Origin: Diplonema japonicum
Taxonomy: Eukaryota; Euglenozoa; Diplonemea; Diplonemida; Diplonemidae
Length of the DNA stretch: 64,000 bases
Assembly (NCBI GenBank): GCA_964019335.1
Contig: OZ025755.1
Coordinates: 1-64,000, forward strand
Reading direction: 5' to 3'
A model generated the notes under the pieces. The model was not told the DNA's origin. It did no database searches and saw only the letters and a list, made by a program, of their open reading frames with translations. Both the position numbers and the translations under genes were made by a program. Positions within the stretch are counted from its first letter, which is position 1. The number at the start of each line of letters is the position of its first letter. Below, piece by piece: positions 37,401 to 47,421 of this stretch.

Positions 37401-39675
37401 GAGTGGGCTGGGCATCTCTGTTTGCATCTGTTGCAGTCTCGGGCGCGCCCTTGCTGTCTTTCCCCTTCTTATCAGGAAGTGTGGCTGCTTCTTTCACGTG
37501 TGCTCGTATTTTTGCGAGCGCGTTGACATTCGCTTTGTGGATAAAGTCGTAGTACTTCGCGATCGCAACCTCGTCCTCCGCTAGCAGCTGCGTAATGTAC
37601 TCGAACTTCTTCACCTCCGTGTCCATCTTTTCAGCCTTCGGTTTTTTCTTCTGCTGCGGGATGGCGTATTCCGGTACTTGCAGGTCCTCCCCCAGCTTCC
37701 TCAGCACCCTGAAGATGGTATGGTGCAGGGATATCGCTTGGTTCTCCATCATTTTGTTTTTCGCGCGGATGAACGCCTCCAACCCCTCTGCCTTAGTCTG
37801 CATCTCTTCCATCTTCGCCTGCGACGAGTTCGACTGCGCGCCCGCCTTTGCAACCCTAACCCTCGCTTTCATCGTGATCTTTTTCAGTTCCTTGTCAAGA
37901 CGGGATTCTTGTTCCGCTATGATTTCCTTCACCCGATTCTGTATCTCTTCTTCAAGAACATCAGCAGGTATATCTGATACCACACCGGCTGCATCAGGTT
38001 GGGTCTCAAGCTTCCCGCATTGAGTGCACTTCCCTTCGCGAAACTTCACAGGAGGTGCAGATTTGAAGTCAGGTAACTTTGCTGGAGGTGTGATGGGCTC
38101 TGGTTTGTCAGTCTGGGTTTCTTCATCACACATTTGGGGAGGGCAGGGCAAGGGCGGTGGTGTGGCCGGCCTCATCTCAGCGAGGGTGTCTCGGATCTTT
38201 GTGCACTGGCTCCGCACCAAGCTGAACAGTTTTGATTTATCCTCGATTGTTTTGTTGTGGAACTTCCTGCAGACCTCGCTGTATTCATCCTTGCGGCACC
38301 GCCGCATCTCCTCCATCCCTGCCTCGCGGGACTGGTCGATTGCTGCAACGGTTGACAAGGTCTTTGCGATCATCTGTTGGATGGGCTGTGCGACGTCTGC
38401 CTTGCTTTGTTTGAGAAGCTTTGTAATGTCCTCCAAAACGGTTTCGCTGGGGTCGGCTCGCTTCCAGTCACCGTCACCCGTGAGGAGATTTTGTTGGCTG
38501 GGCTTTCCTGACAACGCGCTCAGCTGCTTTATGTTCAAGCGCCCGGGGGTCGGAGGAATTGAGTCTGAAGAATCGCTTCCCGCAGCGGAATGCGATGCCT
38601 GGCGGGCAGAAGGGGAACGGTTTTTCCGGAAACCCTTCTTCGGGCGTTTTGAAGGGACGCCGTCGAAGTCGTTGTGCTGCATGATCATCGCTTCGTTGCA
38701 CTTCATCTTGTGCTTCAAATCGCCGATTTGCTTCTTGTGCCACACTGCCTCCGAGCGCAGCAGTTTGATCGTTTTAAGGAACGTTCGTTTTTCGGCGTCG
38801 TTCTTGTTGTCTTTCGGTTGCGACGACTTGGCCTTGTCATGCCTGTAAGCCGCCCCACCTTGGTGGTCGTCCCTGTCTGTTTTTTCCATGTCGCAGCCGA
38901 AGACCTTGCTGTACAGATACTGGCGTTCCTTCTCGTAGAAAACGATGTCTGCTTGTAGCGCGCCGACATCGACGAGCTGTTGCTTCTCGAACATCTCTTC
39001 GAGGGGCTTGACGTCGGTTCTGACCTGCCGCATTTTTTCGAGGGTTTTTGTGGTCTTCCCGATGCTGCACTCCACTTCCTTCGCCTGCCGTTTGATCTGC
39101 CCCCGTAAGATCTTGTTCTCCCTTTCAAGCTTGAGAACCTGCTGGACGTGGTCGGCCGTATTATTGTGCGAGTTATGCTTCCTGGTTTGTATATCAAACT
39201 GTCCTGATGTGTCCATCACCGAACATCGTCTGTCAGCGGGTACGTCGGCTTTTAAGGTATTATTTGAAACGGACAGTTGCGGGAAAGAAGGGTTGGACAG
39301 CTCTTGTGTTCCAAGTGTGGAGGAGAGTTGTATTGACGAATCTTCGAAGCCGTCTGACCCCAACGCAGTTAGAATGGGGGATCCGGCGGTTGCTTTGCTG
39401 GCGGTTTGCAGTACTGCGTTTAGAATGTCCAGGTTGCTTCTGAACCTGTCGCCTTGCAGCGATCTGAGCTCGCCGGTGCCCATCATGCAAAGCGTTTTCA
39501 GTTCCTTTCTGAACTGCTTCACGGACCGTACTTGGTGGTCCTCGCCTGTCGCCACGCCCAGAAGCTCCTCGTGCAGCCCCTTCGCCTTGCTCAGAAGCAT
39601 CTCTTTCCATTCATACACATCGTCCACCTCACGGTTGATAACGGCTATCGCATCCTCCCCCTCGGGTATTCCCAT
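34417..39675 (-). CDS. very large coiled-coil and disordered protein
   Basis: 1752 residues from MGIPEGEDAIAVINREVDDV; the frame upstream of this Met is low-complexity. The N-terminal third is charged and coiled-coil rich (VLKLERENKILRGQIKRQ, IKLLRSEAVWHKKQIGDLKH). The middle has helical stretches and two small Cys pairs (KCTQCGKLE, KCPDCNRAQ), possible zinc knuckles. The C-terminal 800 residues are disordered: Pro/Ser/Thr rich, an Asn/Ser run (NSNSNSNNNSNN), basic SP motifs (SPRSPGRLVSAFSSPRLSPR). No known family. The composition suggests a cytoskeletal scaffold or organelle-associated linker. It is uninterrupted by visible introns. The stop is 158 nt before the panC start. Confidence 0.75.
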   Translation of the reverse strand: MGIPEGEDAIAVINREVDDVYEWKEMLLSKAKGLHEELLGVATGEDHQVRSVKQFRKELKTLCMMGTGELRSLQGDRFRSNLDILNAVLQTASKATAGSPILTALGSDGFEDSSIQLSSTLGTQELSNPSFPQLSVSNNTLKADVPADRRCSVMDTSGQFDIQTRKHNSHNNTADHVQQVLKLERENKILRGQIKRQAKEVECSIGKTTKTLEKMRQVRTDVKPLEEMFEKQQLVDVGALQADIVFYEKERQYLYSKVFGCDMEKTDRDDHQGGAAYRHDKAKSSQPKDNKNDAEKRTFLKTIKLLRSEAVWHKKQIGDLKHKMKCNEAMIMQHNDFDGVPSKRPKKGFRKNRSPSARQASHSAAGSDSSDSIPPTPGRLNIKQLSALSGKPSQQNLLTGDGDWKRADPSETVLEDITKLLKQSKADVAQPIQQMIAKTLSTVAAIDQSREAGMEEMRRCRKDEYSEVCRKFHNKTIEDKSKLFSLVRSQCTKIRDTLAEMRPATPPPLPCPPQMCDEETQTDKPEPITPPAKLPDFKSAPPVKFREGKCTQCGKLETQPDAAGVVSDIPADVLEEEIQNRVKEIIAEQESRLDKELKKITMKARVRVAKAGAQSNSSQAKMEEMQTKAEGLEAFIRAKNKMMENQAISLHHTIFRVLRKLGEDLQVPEYAIPQQKKKPKAEKMDTEVKKFEYITQLLAEDEVAIAKYYDFIHKANVNALAKIRAHVKEAATLPDKKGKDSKGAPETATDANRDAQPTPEEKTLEASKTLTHTASSPASPQPRNTFKKLVAKNKAKINATADFSSPVWSDPNVSSDCVPVTGRKAMSINRSSRSRAERRHRFRAFCNALEGPVFEEFSAFFVGYASDAVGLGRLRNLLEQQERKNAKQEVAANSALAFAIEKFEAVKCPDCNRAQTSSPYCSATGNSHIKTRKKNAPNSPTDKELHVLTDTICTPPSACITVPHVTSCSSNTDFISDSPTEDVFMLPARVAQGDCSPTPAPLILQESPPGNPDLPSPASEVDFTETVLFPTSSPPLADIPDVTTQSAKPSVPDFKATAPLPASSPPITDVPDRLVIATQPAKPSVPGAVTPPVSSQAISPPTQPVVFRMALPDTPVEQPVARSPADTPVDPSILQPLVLDSEAEPEPQRQPSAAVRPVPPTSTNQVMKEMPSPVVPSDTKPAFFLMNETDTRAPDRGATDSPLASENVEAVKPQPASAILFSTVNTNLFLAGNTKAPAASLASAPLSSPATAKRPDSTPPRQPAAENYTHDNPTILLDSRTIDAKQTPPTPPEKAVKQRHQPQAHQPQAQERHALTVQVQGIQHDKMIDIKAQVATPVVKSKGTSEFDPFGSLLDPGTMRLQEGDSKKLPIQGGEGKLVKGQGRQRKQGQTPQSVNNGFSIVGQGGNYQTDRNSNSNSNNNSNNISISISNQKGAPTVKGAEPVQAMRQGKTAPGRPLSIGANAQGAKTKKPGKSQGPRQRYNLEPTVTETTVLTARSQTVDSPTLTGPLQVKKPTQMFQSENPKEKGIVTPKHVTMGGGLLSLSHTPRMGGSAASPRQAGGAMGSRTVSKPGLLKNQQQHFQMAKIEKPEPPVFMKQESVIIKQGLSSAHSVRQVGKMKNQSPCQLPVLDFKTLSFEGPPNLQKQAVQKLDTASPRSPGRLVSAFSSPRLSPRPNIQLPREQAVNPGPQKIKISKRLYRPAPQPRQLVRQLKESESPSTGTQVIITNPNSTREPRKLPLQLALEKLGIASL

Positions 39676-39868
39676 CCTCCCCACCCCCTTTTTTTTTTTG
39701 CTAAATTCGATGGTATAGATTTTGCCACAATATATATATATATAAGTATACTGATATGGTGATGCAAAAAAAAAAGGGGGGGTGAGGGGGATAATAAAAA
39801 AAAAAAAACAAAAACAAAAACAAAAAAAAGAAAGGATAGACAAAAAAAAATATTTGGGTCAACAAACC

Positions 39869-41425
39869 CTAAAAGTCGGCGGGGTGCGTGGGGATGTAGC
39901 CCCCGACGTCGCTCACGTGGTCTGCGATCCTGCCGAGGTTGGAGTCCAGCGTCTTGAAGATGTTCTCGATGTCGTTCAAGAGGGTGTTGAGGGACACCGT
40001 GCAGTGACGCACCCATGTCGTTGCGAGCACGATCTCATGCTGGGACGAGTCGCAGGATGTGGAAGCGGACTTCGATGCACGCGACAAAACAGCCACCATA
40101 CTATACAGCAAGGTGGTGACCTCCGCCACCTTCGACACCACAATCTGCTCGTCAGTGATCTTCTTCCCGAACTTGATCAGAACCGCCTCCAACGCAGCGT
40201 TTGTCTTCACAAGCATTTTGTCAACAATACCAGCAGCCTGCTTCAACGAAGGATGATGCCCCGCGTGGATCGAAACCAGCCCAAGCGACCTCTTCGTCCT
40301 TCCCGCCATGATCGACAGGGTACCCTTTGTTCTAAGATGCGCTCCGGCAACTTCAAGACCTGTCAATGCGAGGAATAAACTGTTAATCTCCTCTGTTCCA
40401 CCGACTGAGCGGAACCCGTTGATGTCTCTGAAAAGCTGTTCAGCAGTATCTGTTGTGAGGTACCCCCTACCGCCAAGAACCTGTAAACCGTCGTCGAGAG
40501 AGTCCAGCGCGGATCGAACGGAAAATATTTTCACCATGGCAGCCTCGCAGGTAACGTCCAGTCCTGCATCGATGTCGTGTGCTAGGAGGTACAGCATTGA
40601 CTCTGTTGCGTAGACCCTCATGGTGGACATGGCGAGGCGTTGCTTGATGAGCGACAGGTCGCGAAGTCGACGGCCGAATGCCTTTCGGTTGTTGCAGTGT
40701 TCCGTCATGTAAGATAGAAGTCTTTTATGCCCGCCGAGAACGGCTGCGGAAAGACGATGCTGCGTCCCCGTGCGGAGCGCAAGCGCGAGCTTGTGTCCTC
40801 CCCCGACACCATCAATGACGTTCTCCTTGGGAACCTTCACGTTTTTGAATTCGACGTCGTGAACAGGGCAGCTTTTAAGCCCGCTTGTTGGGTATGGCGG
40901 ACCGTTGGTCACTCCGCCAACCTTGCGGTCTACTAGGAAGCACGTTAGGCGTTTTGAAGTCTCGTTGACTTGTGTCATGGCAAGCACAAGGAGGTACTCT
41001 GCTGCTGCTCCGTTTGCTACCCAGGTTTTCTTGCCGTTTAGAATGTAGTGTGTTTCGTCGTTGGAGAGGGTTGCGGTCGTTTGGATACCTGAGGGGTCGG
41101 TGCCGCAGGATTCTTCTGTTAGGCAGTATGCTGCGGCCTTTCCTTTTTCCTCGATGTCCTTCAGGATTTCGTTGTGGGTTTCCGTGATCTTGCTTGCTGA
41201 CATGTCGTGGGTTACGGATTTTAATGCGAGTCCTAGGTCTTGCCTGCCCATTTCCTCCATGTCCCTGCATCCCTTTACCGCTCCCTGTTTGCTGCCGTCT
41301 GGGTACGGGTACACCCTGCTCTCTAGGGTGCCTTTGAACAAACTCTTTGCTATGCTCGCCTGCTGTCTCCTTGCCCCGAACACGGCGCGCTGTACAAGCG
41401 GCAGACGCATCGCTGATGTTGACAT
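39869..41425 (-). CDS. VLCAD/ACAD9-like acyl-CoA dehydrogenase, active-site Glu replaced
   Basis: 518 residues with an N-terminal mitochondrial-type presequence (MSTSAMRLPLVQRAVFGARR). FKGTLESRVYPYP, YCLTEESCGTD (FAD/substrate loop), LNGKKTWVANG, GRGYLTTDTAEQLFRDINGF and a C-terminal extension ending GGYIPTHPADF match the VLCAD/ACAD9 group of membrane-bound very-long-chain acyl-CoA dehydrogenases. Two oddities. About 65-70 residues of the N-terminal helical domain, between YPYP and EEMGRQDLG, are missing relative to VLCAD. The catalytic Glu of the EGT motif is Gly at about residue 342 (SVGGTEE). The frame is intact, so it is not simple decay. It may have another base, be inactive, or have an assembly-type role as ACAD9 does. 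Confidence 0.85.
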   Translation of the reverse strand: MSTSAMRLPLVQRAVFGARRQQASIAKSLFKGTLESRVYPYPDGSKQGAVKGCRDMEEMGRQDLGLALKSVTHDMSASKITETHNEILKDIEEKGKAAAYCLTEESCGTDPSGIQTTATLSNDETHYILNGKKTWVANGAAAEYLLVLAMTQVNETSKRLTCFLVDRKVGGVTNGPPYPTSGLKSCPVHDVEFKNVKVPKENVIDGVGGGHKLALALRTGTQHRLSAAVLGGHKRLLSYMTEHCNNRKAFGRRLRDLSLIKQRLAMSTMRVYATESMLYLLAHDIDAGLDVTCEAAMVKIFSVRSALDSLDDGLQVLGGRGYLTTDTAEQLFRDINGFRSVGGTEEINSLFLALTGLEVAGAHLRTKGTLSIMAGRTKRSLGLVSIHAGHHPSLKQAAGIVDKMLVKTNAALEAVLIKFGKKITDEQIVVSKVAEVTTLLYSMVAVLSRASKSASTSCDSSQHEIVLATTWVRHCTVSLNTLLNDIENIFKTLDSNLGRIADHVSDVGGYIPTHPADF

Positions 41426-41941
41426 TTTTTTTTTTTTAAATTCGCTTTTATTACTCTCCCCCCCCTTTTTTTTAAAAAAAAATTTGTTCGTGTTGAATGA
41501 GGGAGGGGGGGATAAAACATAGGAAAAAGAGAGAAGGGGGAAAAAAAAGTGGGTAAAAAAAAAAAAGGGAGGATGGGGGGGTGTTGGTTATTGTAGTGAA
41601 TAAATGAAAGGGAAAAGGGAAGGACAAAAAATCTAAGGGGTGGGGGGGGGGGGCAAAGAAAAGGAGAGGGAATAAGAAATATTTAGAAGAGGGAGGGGGG
41701 GACTCACAAATCCCCAAAGAAAAAAATAGAAACTTTTGACATGCCTATACTAGCAGCTTTTTAAAAAGAAAATAGAATTTTCATTCAAAAGAATGTCGTT
41801 CTTAAAGGGGGGGGGGGGGGGATGGGAAGGAGAAAAATCGCTGTTAGTCTATGGTAAAAATAAAAACATGGGGGGGGGAGAAAAAAGAGTTTAAAATTTT
41901 CTTTTGTTATTTTTTTGATGTTTTTTTTTTAAATCCCTCAA

Positions 41942-41967
41942 CTAGACCCCCTCCACAGTGGGTCTAG
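41942..41967. other. perfect 8-bp stem hairpin
   Basis: CTAGACCC and GGGTCTAG are separated by 10 nt. It lies in otherwise low-complexity DNA upstream of the acyl-CoA dehydrogenase gene. It might be an RNA structure or processing signal. Confidence 0.5.
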
Positions 41968-42100
41968 AGAACCGTTAAAAAGAAAAAGAAATAAAAGAAG
42001 GGGGGGGGGAAAAAAACAAAAGAAAATAAAATCGTGCGTACAAGGAGAAACATGAACACCCATAGGGACGTGGGGACAAAATCATGACTTTTTCGCTGCA

Positions 42101-42135
<35 letters not shown>

Positions 42136-42500
42136 AAGTTCATACAATCAGCACACATGACTTACGAACAGGAGAAAAATAAAAAACAAGGTGAGAAAAT
42201 ATGGGGGAGAAAAGAAAAGGAGGGAGATGAAAATCTAAGTGGGGGAGAAGACCATCCTAGGGTATATTCTTTTTTTTTTAATTTATTTTTATTTACATAA
42301 GCCATACCTTTCCCAAGTAGGAAACCGTGGGAAAAGCTGTGCTCATGCTTGCTTTGAAGGGAAAACAGTTTTTTTTTTCTCTTTTTTCATTTTTCTTTTT
42401 TTTTTGCACGAAGCACAGATTCAGGGGGGGAAGTCTATGGGGGGTTGGTGGGAAAAGAAAAAAAAGTGGTGCAGGCAGAGAGGGGGGGAACAAAAAAAAG

Positions 42501-42540
42501 GTGTCTTTGAAGGGAGCCTGCAGTACGTGACAGGATCGCC
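42501..42540 (+). repeat. conserved 40-nt intergenic element, copy 3
   Basis: GTGTCTTTGAAGGGAGCCTG then CAGTACGTGACAGGATCGCC. It lies about 500 nt downstream of the stop at 43043, similar to copy 2, which lies about 440 nt downstream of the stop at 21320. Confidence 0.7.
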
Positions 42541-42667
42541 TGGAAAAAAGGGGGTGGAGGGAAAAAAAAAAAGTCTAGATCAAAATCTCATATATCATTT
42601 TAATAAAAATGAGGAAAAATTATAAAGAAAGAAAACAGTATGGCTAGAAACCTGCATGAGTTTGTGA

Positions 42668-42704
<37 letters not shown>

Positions 42705-43042
42705 CATATATGCAGTTTGTTACGAAAGGCACGAAGCTCAACAGGGTTTCTTACGTTGTCATCTCGAAGCGAAAAAAAAAAAGAAATAAAAAACAATGAA
42801 AGTTAAAACACCCCCCCCTGCCACCTACCACTTTTGTTTCAATAGAAACAGAGAGAAGGAAACATAAAAAATAAAAAAGATTACAAAGCATGGAAATAAA
42901 AAAGTTTTTTGAGAACGAAAAAAAAGTAAAAAATCCCTTTTTTTTTTTTCTTCTTTTTTTTTTTTTAGGAAGAAAAAAAAAGGGGTTTCGACAATCTAAT
43001 ACATTTTTTTTTTTTTTTTTTCAAAATATAAAACTCCCTACA

Positions 43043-45793
43043 TTAGCAGCAGAGGTGTAGGTATATTTCGGCATCCCTCCCCATCAAAGACCACTCAGAG
43101 GAACCGATTTTCGCCCAAGTGAGATTACCCGCCGCAAGGACTTCCGTCACATAAATGGTGTCCCCGTCAGCAAGATGGCGGCACTCTGTTGCCGTGTAGC
43201 TGGGCTCTTTGAGAACCTAATTTTTTTTTTTTTTTTTTAAATTTCCCCCCCAAAAAAACACTTACCGGGTGAGTACGGCCATCGATGCTCTTGTAGCTGA
43301 AAGCAGTGGGCTCATCAAACTTGCTCGTCTGATGTTCCTCCGTTTGCAGAGGTGTCACCGCCTTAGGGGTCGAAATCTCAGGCACGGACACCGGCGACAG
43401 AACACCATGCTTGCCTTCGCTAACAACGGGGGACTATATAAATAAATAAATAAGGTGAGTGGGGGGGGGAAGGATAACATACTTGCGAGCTACCACCAGG
43501 CGTGAAAGGTGTTGCGTTGACGTTGAGCCTCTTCTGCTGTTGCTGCTGCTGCTGAGGCGGCGGGGGGGGAGCCTGCACCTGAACCACGGGGACCTTTCCG
43601 CTCATCGGCACGTAATTGCTAACAGGCATCTTTGCGGTCTGGTGGTTTGTCTGTGGCTGATGCTGTGCCATGTGGTGGTGGTGGTGGTGGTGGGGCAGGT
43701 TCTGCACAGAAGGGTTGTGCACCACAGGCACTTCATATGCAGCCTGCTTCCCGTACCCGTTCAGCTCCTTCTGCGGCGACTTCGCGTAGGGGTCGTAGCT
43801 CACACCACGGGTGCTCTTTTTTTTTTGTTTTTGTTTTTTTTTGTTTATAGTGTCATACCCCCACTTCCCTGATCCTAGTGGCGTTGCCCCACATGTTCTC
43901 CAGCTCTTCGTCGGTCTAAAAAAAAGTTTTTGAAAAAAAATTGTCGTGTCATACGCAAGTGGTGGCGGCGACTCTGTCCAGGTCGGTCTGCACACCCTCC
44001 ACCTTCTCGCACATCTCCTTCAGCCTCATCACGATCACCCTCAGACCTTTCCACCTCAGTTCCAGCCTCGCCCCACCGACGATGAGCTCTGGGCCCGTGA
44101 CAGACAGACGGAGGGTAAGCTTGTGCACGACGGTGTGCCCCACCTTGTCGCCGTTCCAAACCAGCAGCGAGGTGTCCTTCCCCGTCTGCATCGTGTTGAA
44201 GGTCGTCATGGTGCCATGGCGGTCCGTTACGTTCAAGGGCATCACAGACGCAACGTGGCACAGGGGTGCCTGCGACTGTGATGGAACCTGCGGCGGGGGC
44301 GATGCAGCAGCAGCAGCAGCCGTCTCAGCAAGGATGGGAGAGAGCGGGAGGTGCTGGTTCTGCTGCTGCATCCTAATAACACCCGCTTGGGTCATAAGCT
44401 CGGACAGCTTGTTGCTGGTCACAGGGGGCTGCGCCTGCGGCATCATGTCAAAAAGAGGAGGAAGGCCCACCTCCTCCATCCTACGGTCCTCAACAGAAGC
44501 CTCAGACACGTTAGAAGACAGCGGTGTGAGATCGGGCATGGGTGGCAGCGCCTTGTTCACGGGCACATGGTTCTTCACCGCTTGGTTAGGGTTGTTCATA
44601 ATGTTGAGGTTCATAGGCTTGATGGTCCCAAGGGGTGCACGGCGGGGGGCGGCACCAGACGACATGGGTTGCGTCCTTTGAGCAACGGCAGACCTGGTTT
44701 CATGAAGAAGGGTCGTCCCAGTGTGCCCTAAGATGTGTGCGGAAGAAGGCGATTCCGTGATGGTGGCGAGCTGCCCGCAAACCCTGATCACCCTCTTTGC
44801 TCGTTCCAACGCTTCGACAGAGCAGAACTCGATGATGGCGTGGTCAGCCTCCACACTCCACCGCACGATGTTGCCGCACTGGCGGGTGACGTCGATGAAC
44901 ATGGCAAGCTGCGTGCCGATGATGTCCGCAACAGAGAACCCAACAGGCGAAGCAATCTTCTGAGGAACAGGGGTGAGGGAGGCGGTCCTTCTGGAAGGTG
45001 GGGTGTACAACGAGCTCTTCATGATGCTGGAATGAAACAGGGCACAAAGCCCCTCCGGGGTTGTCGATTTTGCGAGGATTTCGGTATCCTTCAAAGCACT
45101 GACAACGTGCTCAACAGGGATTGTAAGGAAGGAGTGGATCAGCTCCAGGGTGATGAACGAGTGCACATCGTTGACGTCCAGCTCACTGTGCGCGATAACG
45201 CTGTTTAAACAGTCGCGAATTTCATGGGGGATGTACTTAAAGTATTCATTCTCCTCCCTCGGCAGCTGTGGTGTGGGGGTCTTCGCAGGAGAGTCGTACA
45301 CCACCGAAATGGTCTCAATACCGATGTTGGAGAGCAGTTCGAGGTTGTCCCTCTGTGGGGATACAGATGGGCTGCCCTCTTGGTTGCTGCAGTTGATGAT
45401 GATCAAGACTTTCCTATGCTTGTAGAATGCCTTCTTGAAGGAAGTGGCAAGCTGATGCCTTGTGTTTGTCGTCATCACAGTGTTTGTAGTGGGGAGGGTG
45501 AATGTGAACCTGGCTCCCTTGCTGTCCTTGATGACCTCGCAGGATACCTGTGTGGGTGCTGTTACTCCTAAGGCGCGTAGGCCGGACTCGTTAATGTCCC
45601 AGAACTGCTTCAAGGCTACCTCGTTGCTCACATCCAGGTCGTCTCTCTGTGGGGTCCCGGGGCTGCTGACCATCTTTTCCTTCACCACCTTGCACTTTTG
45701 CCCTTGTTCGCTGGCCCAGCCCCAGGACTGCGGCGATCCTGAGTGCATCCTCCCCCTACCCCTGTTCTTCTGGCCAGAGACACCACTTGGCAT
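43043..45793 (-). CDS. hypothetical protein, five exons
   Basis: Introns at 43916-43954, 43816-43858, 43434-43482 and 43217-43265 (39-49 nt, donors GTATG or GTAAG) join five exons; the spliced length is a multiple of three and gives 856 residues. MPSGVSGQKNRGRGRMHSG starts after an A-rich tract. The first 250 residues appear folded (VSCEVIKDSKGARFTFTLP, KHRKVLIIINCSNQE). A region near residue 320 (VRWSVEADHAIIEFCSVEAL) could be a divergent RNA-binding fold. The centre is Pro/Gln/Met rich, then His-rich (HHHHHHH), Pro and Gln runs. The C-terminal exon is compact with several Cys (VLKEPSYTATECRHLADG, HLCC at the end). Family not recognised. An RNA-associated role is a guess from composition. 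Confidence 0.65.
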
Positions 45794-45850
45794 TTTTTTC
45801 TTTTTTTTTTTTTCTTTCTCTGTTCCTTTGTTATTGTTTGTTTACTGGTG

Positions 45851-45881
<31 letters not shown>

Positions 45882-45898
45882 AGAAGAAATATTAGAAA

Positions 45899-45959
45899 TT
45901 CAGTATCATTTGAGCACGCGGTACAAATCCTGAGATAAGTACTGCATGCTGCAACTACA
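45899..45959 (-). repeat. conserved 60-nt intergenic element, copy 2
   Basis: Inverted relative to 23263-23327. The two share AGCATGCAGTACTTATCTCA and continue with a near match for another 30 nt. It lies about 110 nt upstream of the start codon at 45793 in the minus-strand direction. Confidence 0.65.
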
Positions 45960-46371
45960 GGGGGAGAAAAAAAACTGTCATCGCCATACGCATTTTTTTT
46001 TTTTTCTTTTTTTTTTTTCGGGGCATCGAATGATACCCCTCCCAAGACACATTGAGGAGTCGTGGTGCGGTGGGGGCAAAAATGCTCGGTTTATGTCAGT
46101 GAGGAAAACCTTATCAATCTGCCGCTTTTTCCAATTGGGGGAAAGGTCTTTTTTTATTCTTTTTTTTTTTTCCCCCTTCTTCTATTCCCCTTATTATTTT
46201 TTTCTTTTCACTTTTTCTCAGACTTCGGTTGCATGTAAGCAACACAATGTCACAGCGAAAAGAGGAGGCAAAAGAAAGAAAGAAAAAAAAAAAAAAAAAC
46301 TTATTTTCAAAAAAAAAAAAGAACAAAAGAAAAAAGCTCATATCCGATTTTTTTTGGAGGCAGCACGAAAG

Positions 46372-46403
<32 letters not shown>

Positions 46404-46528
46404 AAAAACAAAGGCGATGTTAAAGGGCAAATCCCTCTTGAGGACCACCCTCTAACATAAAACAAAAGCAATGGTGAGCTTTTGGTAGAAGCTGTCACCT
46501 GTTGAAAGGGGGGAAAAACCCCGTGAGT
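45960..46528. other. intergenic, homopolymer-rich
   Basis: A- and T-runs with AAAG-rich tracts. No gene seen. Confidence 0.65.
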
Positions 46529-46936
46529 CTAGTAACGAGTAATTTCGTAAGAGCAGATTCCAAGTGCGATGTATCTGGTAAGGCCACCAAGCACACGAAG
46601 TGGGGTGGGGCCGGTGGAACCCTTGGGGGTGGTGGTAACGCCCAAGATGAAGCAAAGCGACCCAAAAAGGCTAAGGCACATGCCAACTATGGAGTTTGCC
46701 CTAAGGGCCCCACCGGCAGCCTTTACAGCAAAGTGAATCCCCACACACAGCGCAATGAACAAGGGCGTGTACTCTGATGTAACGAGCTGAGAAGTGTGCC
46801 ACAACTTAAAGGTGCTGCTGTCCTGCGGCACCTTGGTAACGCGCAGCGAGGTCATCTTCACACCCATTATCAACGCCAGCATGCCATGTGCGCCGGCAAC
46901 AAGAAGCCCAAGGTTCTCAGGTACAGTGACTGACAT
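46529..46936 (-). CDS. MAPEG-family membrane protein, paralogue 1
   Basis: 135 residues from MSVTVPENLGLLVAGAHGML, directly after a T-interrupted A tract. Four hydrophobic helices: LLVAGAHGMLALIMG, PLFIALCVGIHFAVK, VGMCLSLFGSLCFILG and LTRYIALGICSYE. The segment SEYTPLFIALCVGIHF carries the Glu-x-x-Pro feature of MAPEG proteins, which include microsomal glutathione transferases and leukotriene/prostaglandin synthases. These are integral membrane proteins of the ER or mitochondria. The exact substrate cannot be inferred. The next gene upstream is a close paralogue, so a tandem duplication is likely. Confidence 0.72.
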   Translation of the reverse strand: MSVTVPENLGLLVAGAHGMLALIMGVKMTSLRVTKVPQDSSTFKLWHTSQLVTSEYTPLFIALCVGIHFAVKAAGGALRANSIVGMCLSLFGSLCFILGVTTTPKGSTGPTPLRVLGGLTRYIALGICSYEITRY

Positions 46937-47421
46937 TTTTTATTTTTATTTTTATTTTTTTTTTTTCCCCCCACCTTTCCGTGAGTTGAATGTGCCATGT
47001 TGTAAATTTAAAAAAAGGAAGAAAAAAAAATTCTCGGAAAGGAAAAAAAAAAAAAATAAAAATAAAAAAAAAAATCACCAATAGATAAAAGGAAGAAGAT
47101 GTCCGCAACTCCGACTTCAACCACAGTGAAGAAACAAAAAAAAAAAAGGCAAAAGCAGCAAAAATATGAGGGTCTTCATATGTTTTCTCTCTTTTTTTTT
47201 TTTCTTGTCGGGAGAGAAAAATTAAAAAAAAGAGAAGAGGTGTGGGAAAAAAAAAAAAAGGGTGGGGGGAAAAAAATTGTGTCAGCGGGTGTTTCTTTCC
47301 CCCCCCATCCCCTTTTTTTTCCCATTTACCCTTCCCTTCCTTCTTTAAAAAAAAGGGGGGGATACGTGGGTGGTTACAAGTTGTTTCTTGCAAAAAAAAA
47401 AAAAAAAAATTCCCGCGATTA
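46937..47421. other. intergenic between MAPEG paralogues
   Basis: A/T homopolymer-rich, no gene seen. Confidence 0.65.

Larger units (their letters stand above)
41426..43042. other. 1.6-kb intergenic region, no gene
   Basis: Dominated by A, T and G runs. Distinct items: a hairpin at 41942-41967, the third copy of the conserved element at 42501-42540, and a long T-run at about 42671-42704. No reading frame is supportable. Confidence 0.65.

Noticed and set aside
43167-43995. Separate small His/Gln-rich genes
   Set aside because: They are exons 2-5 of the gene starting at 45793, joined by frame-preserving GT..AG introns.
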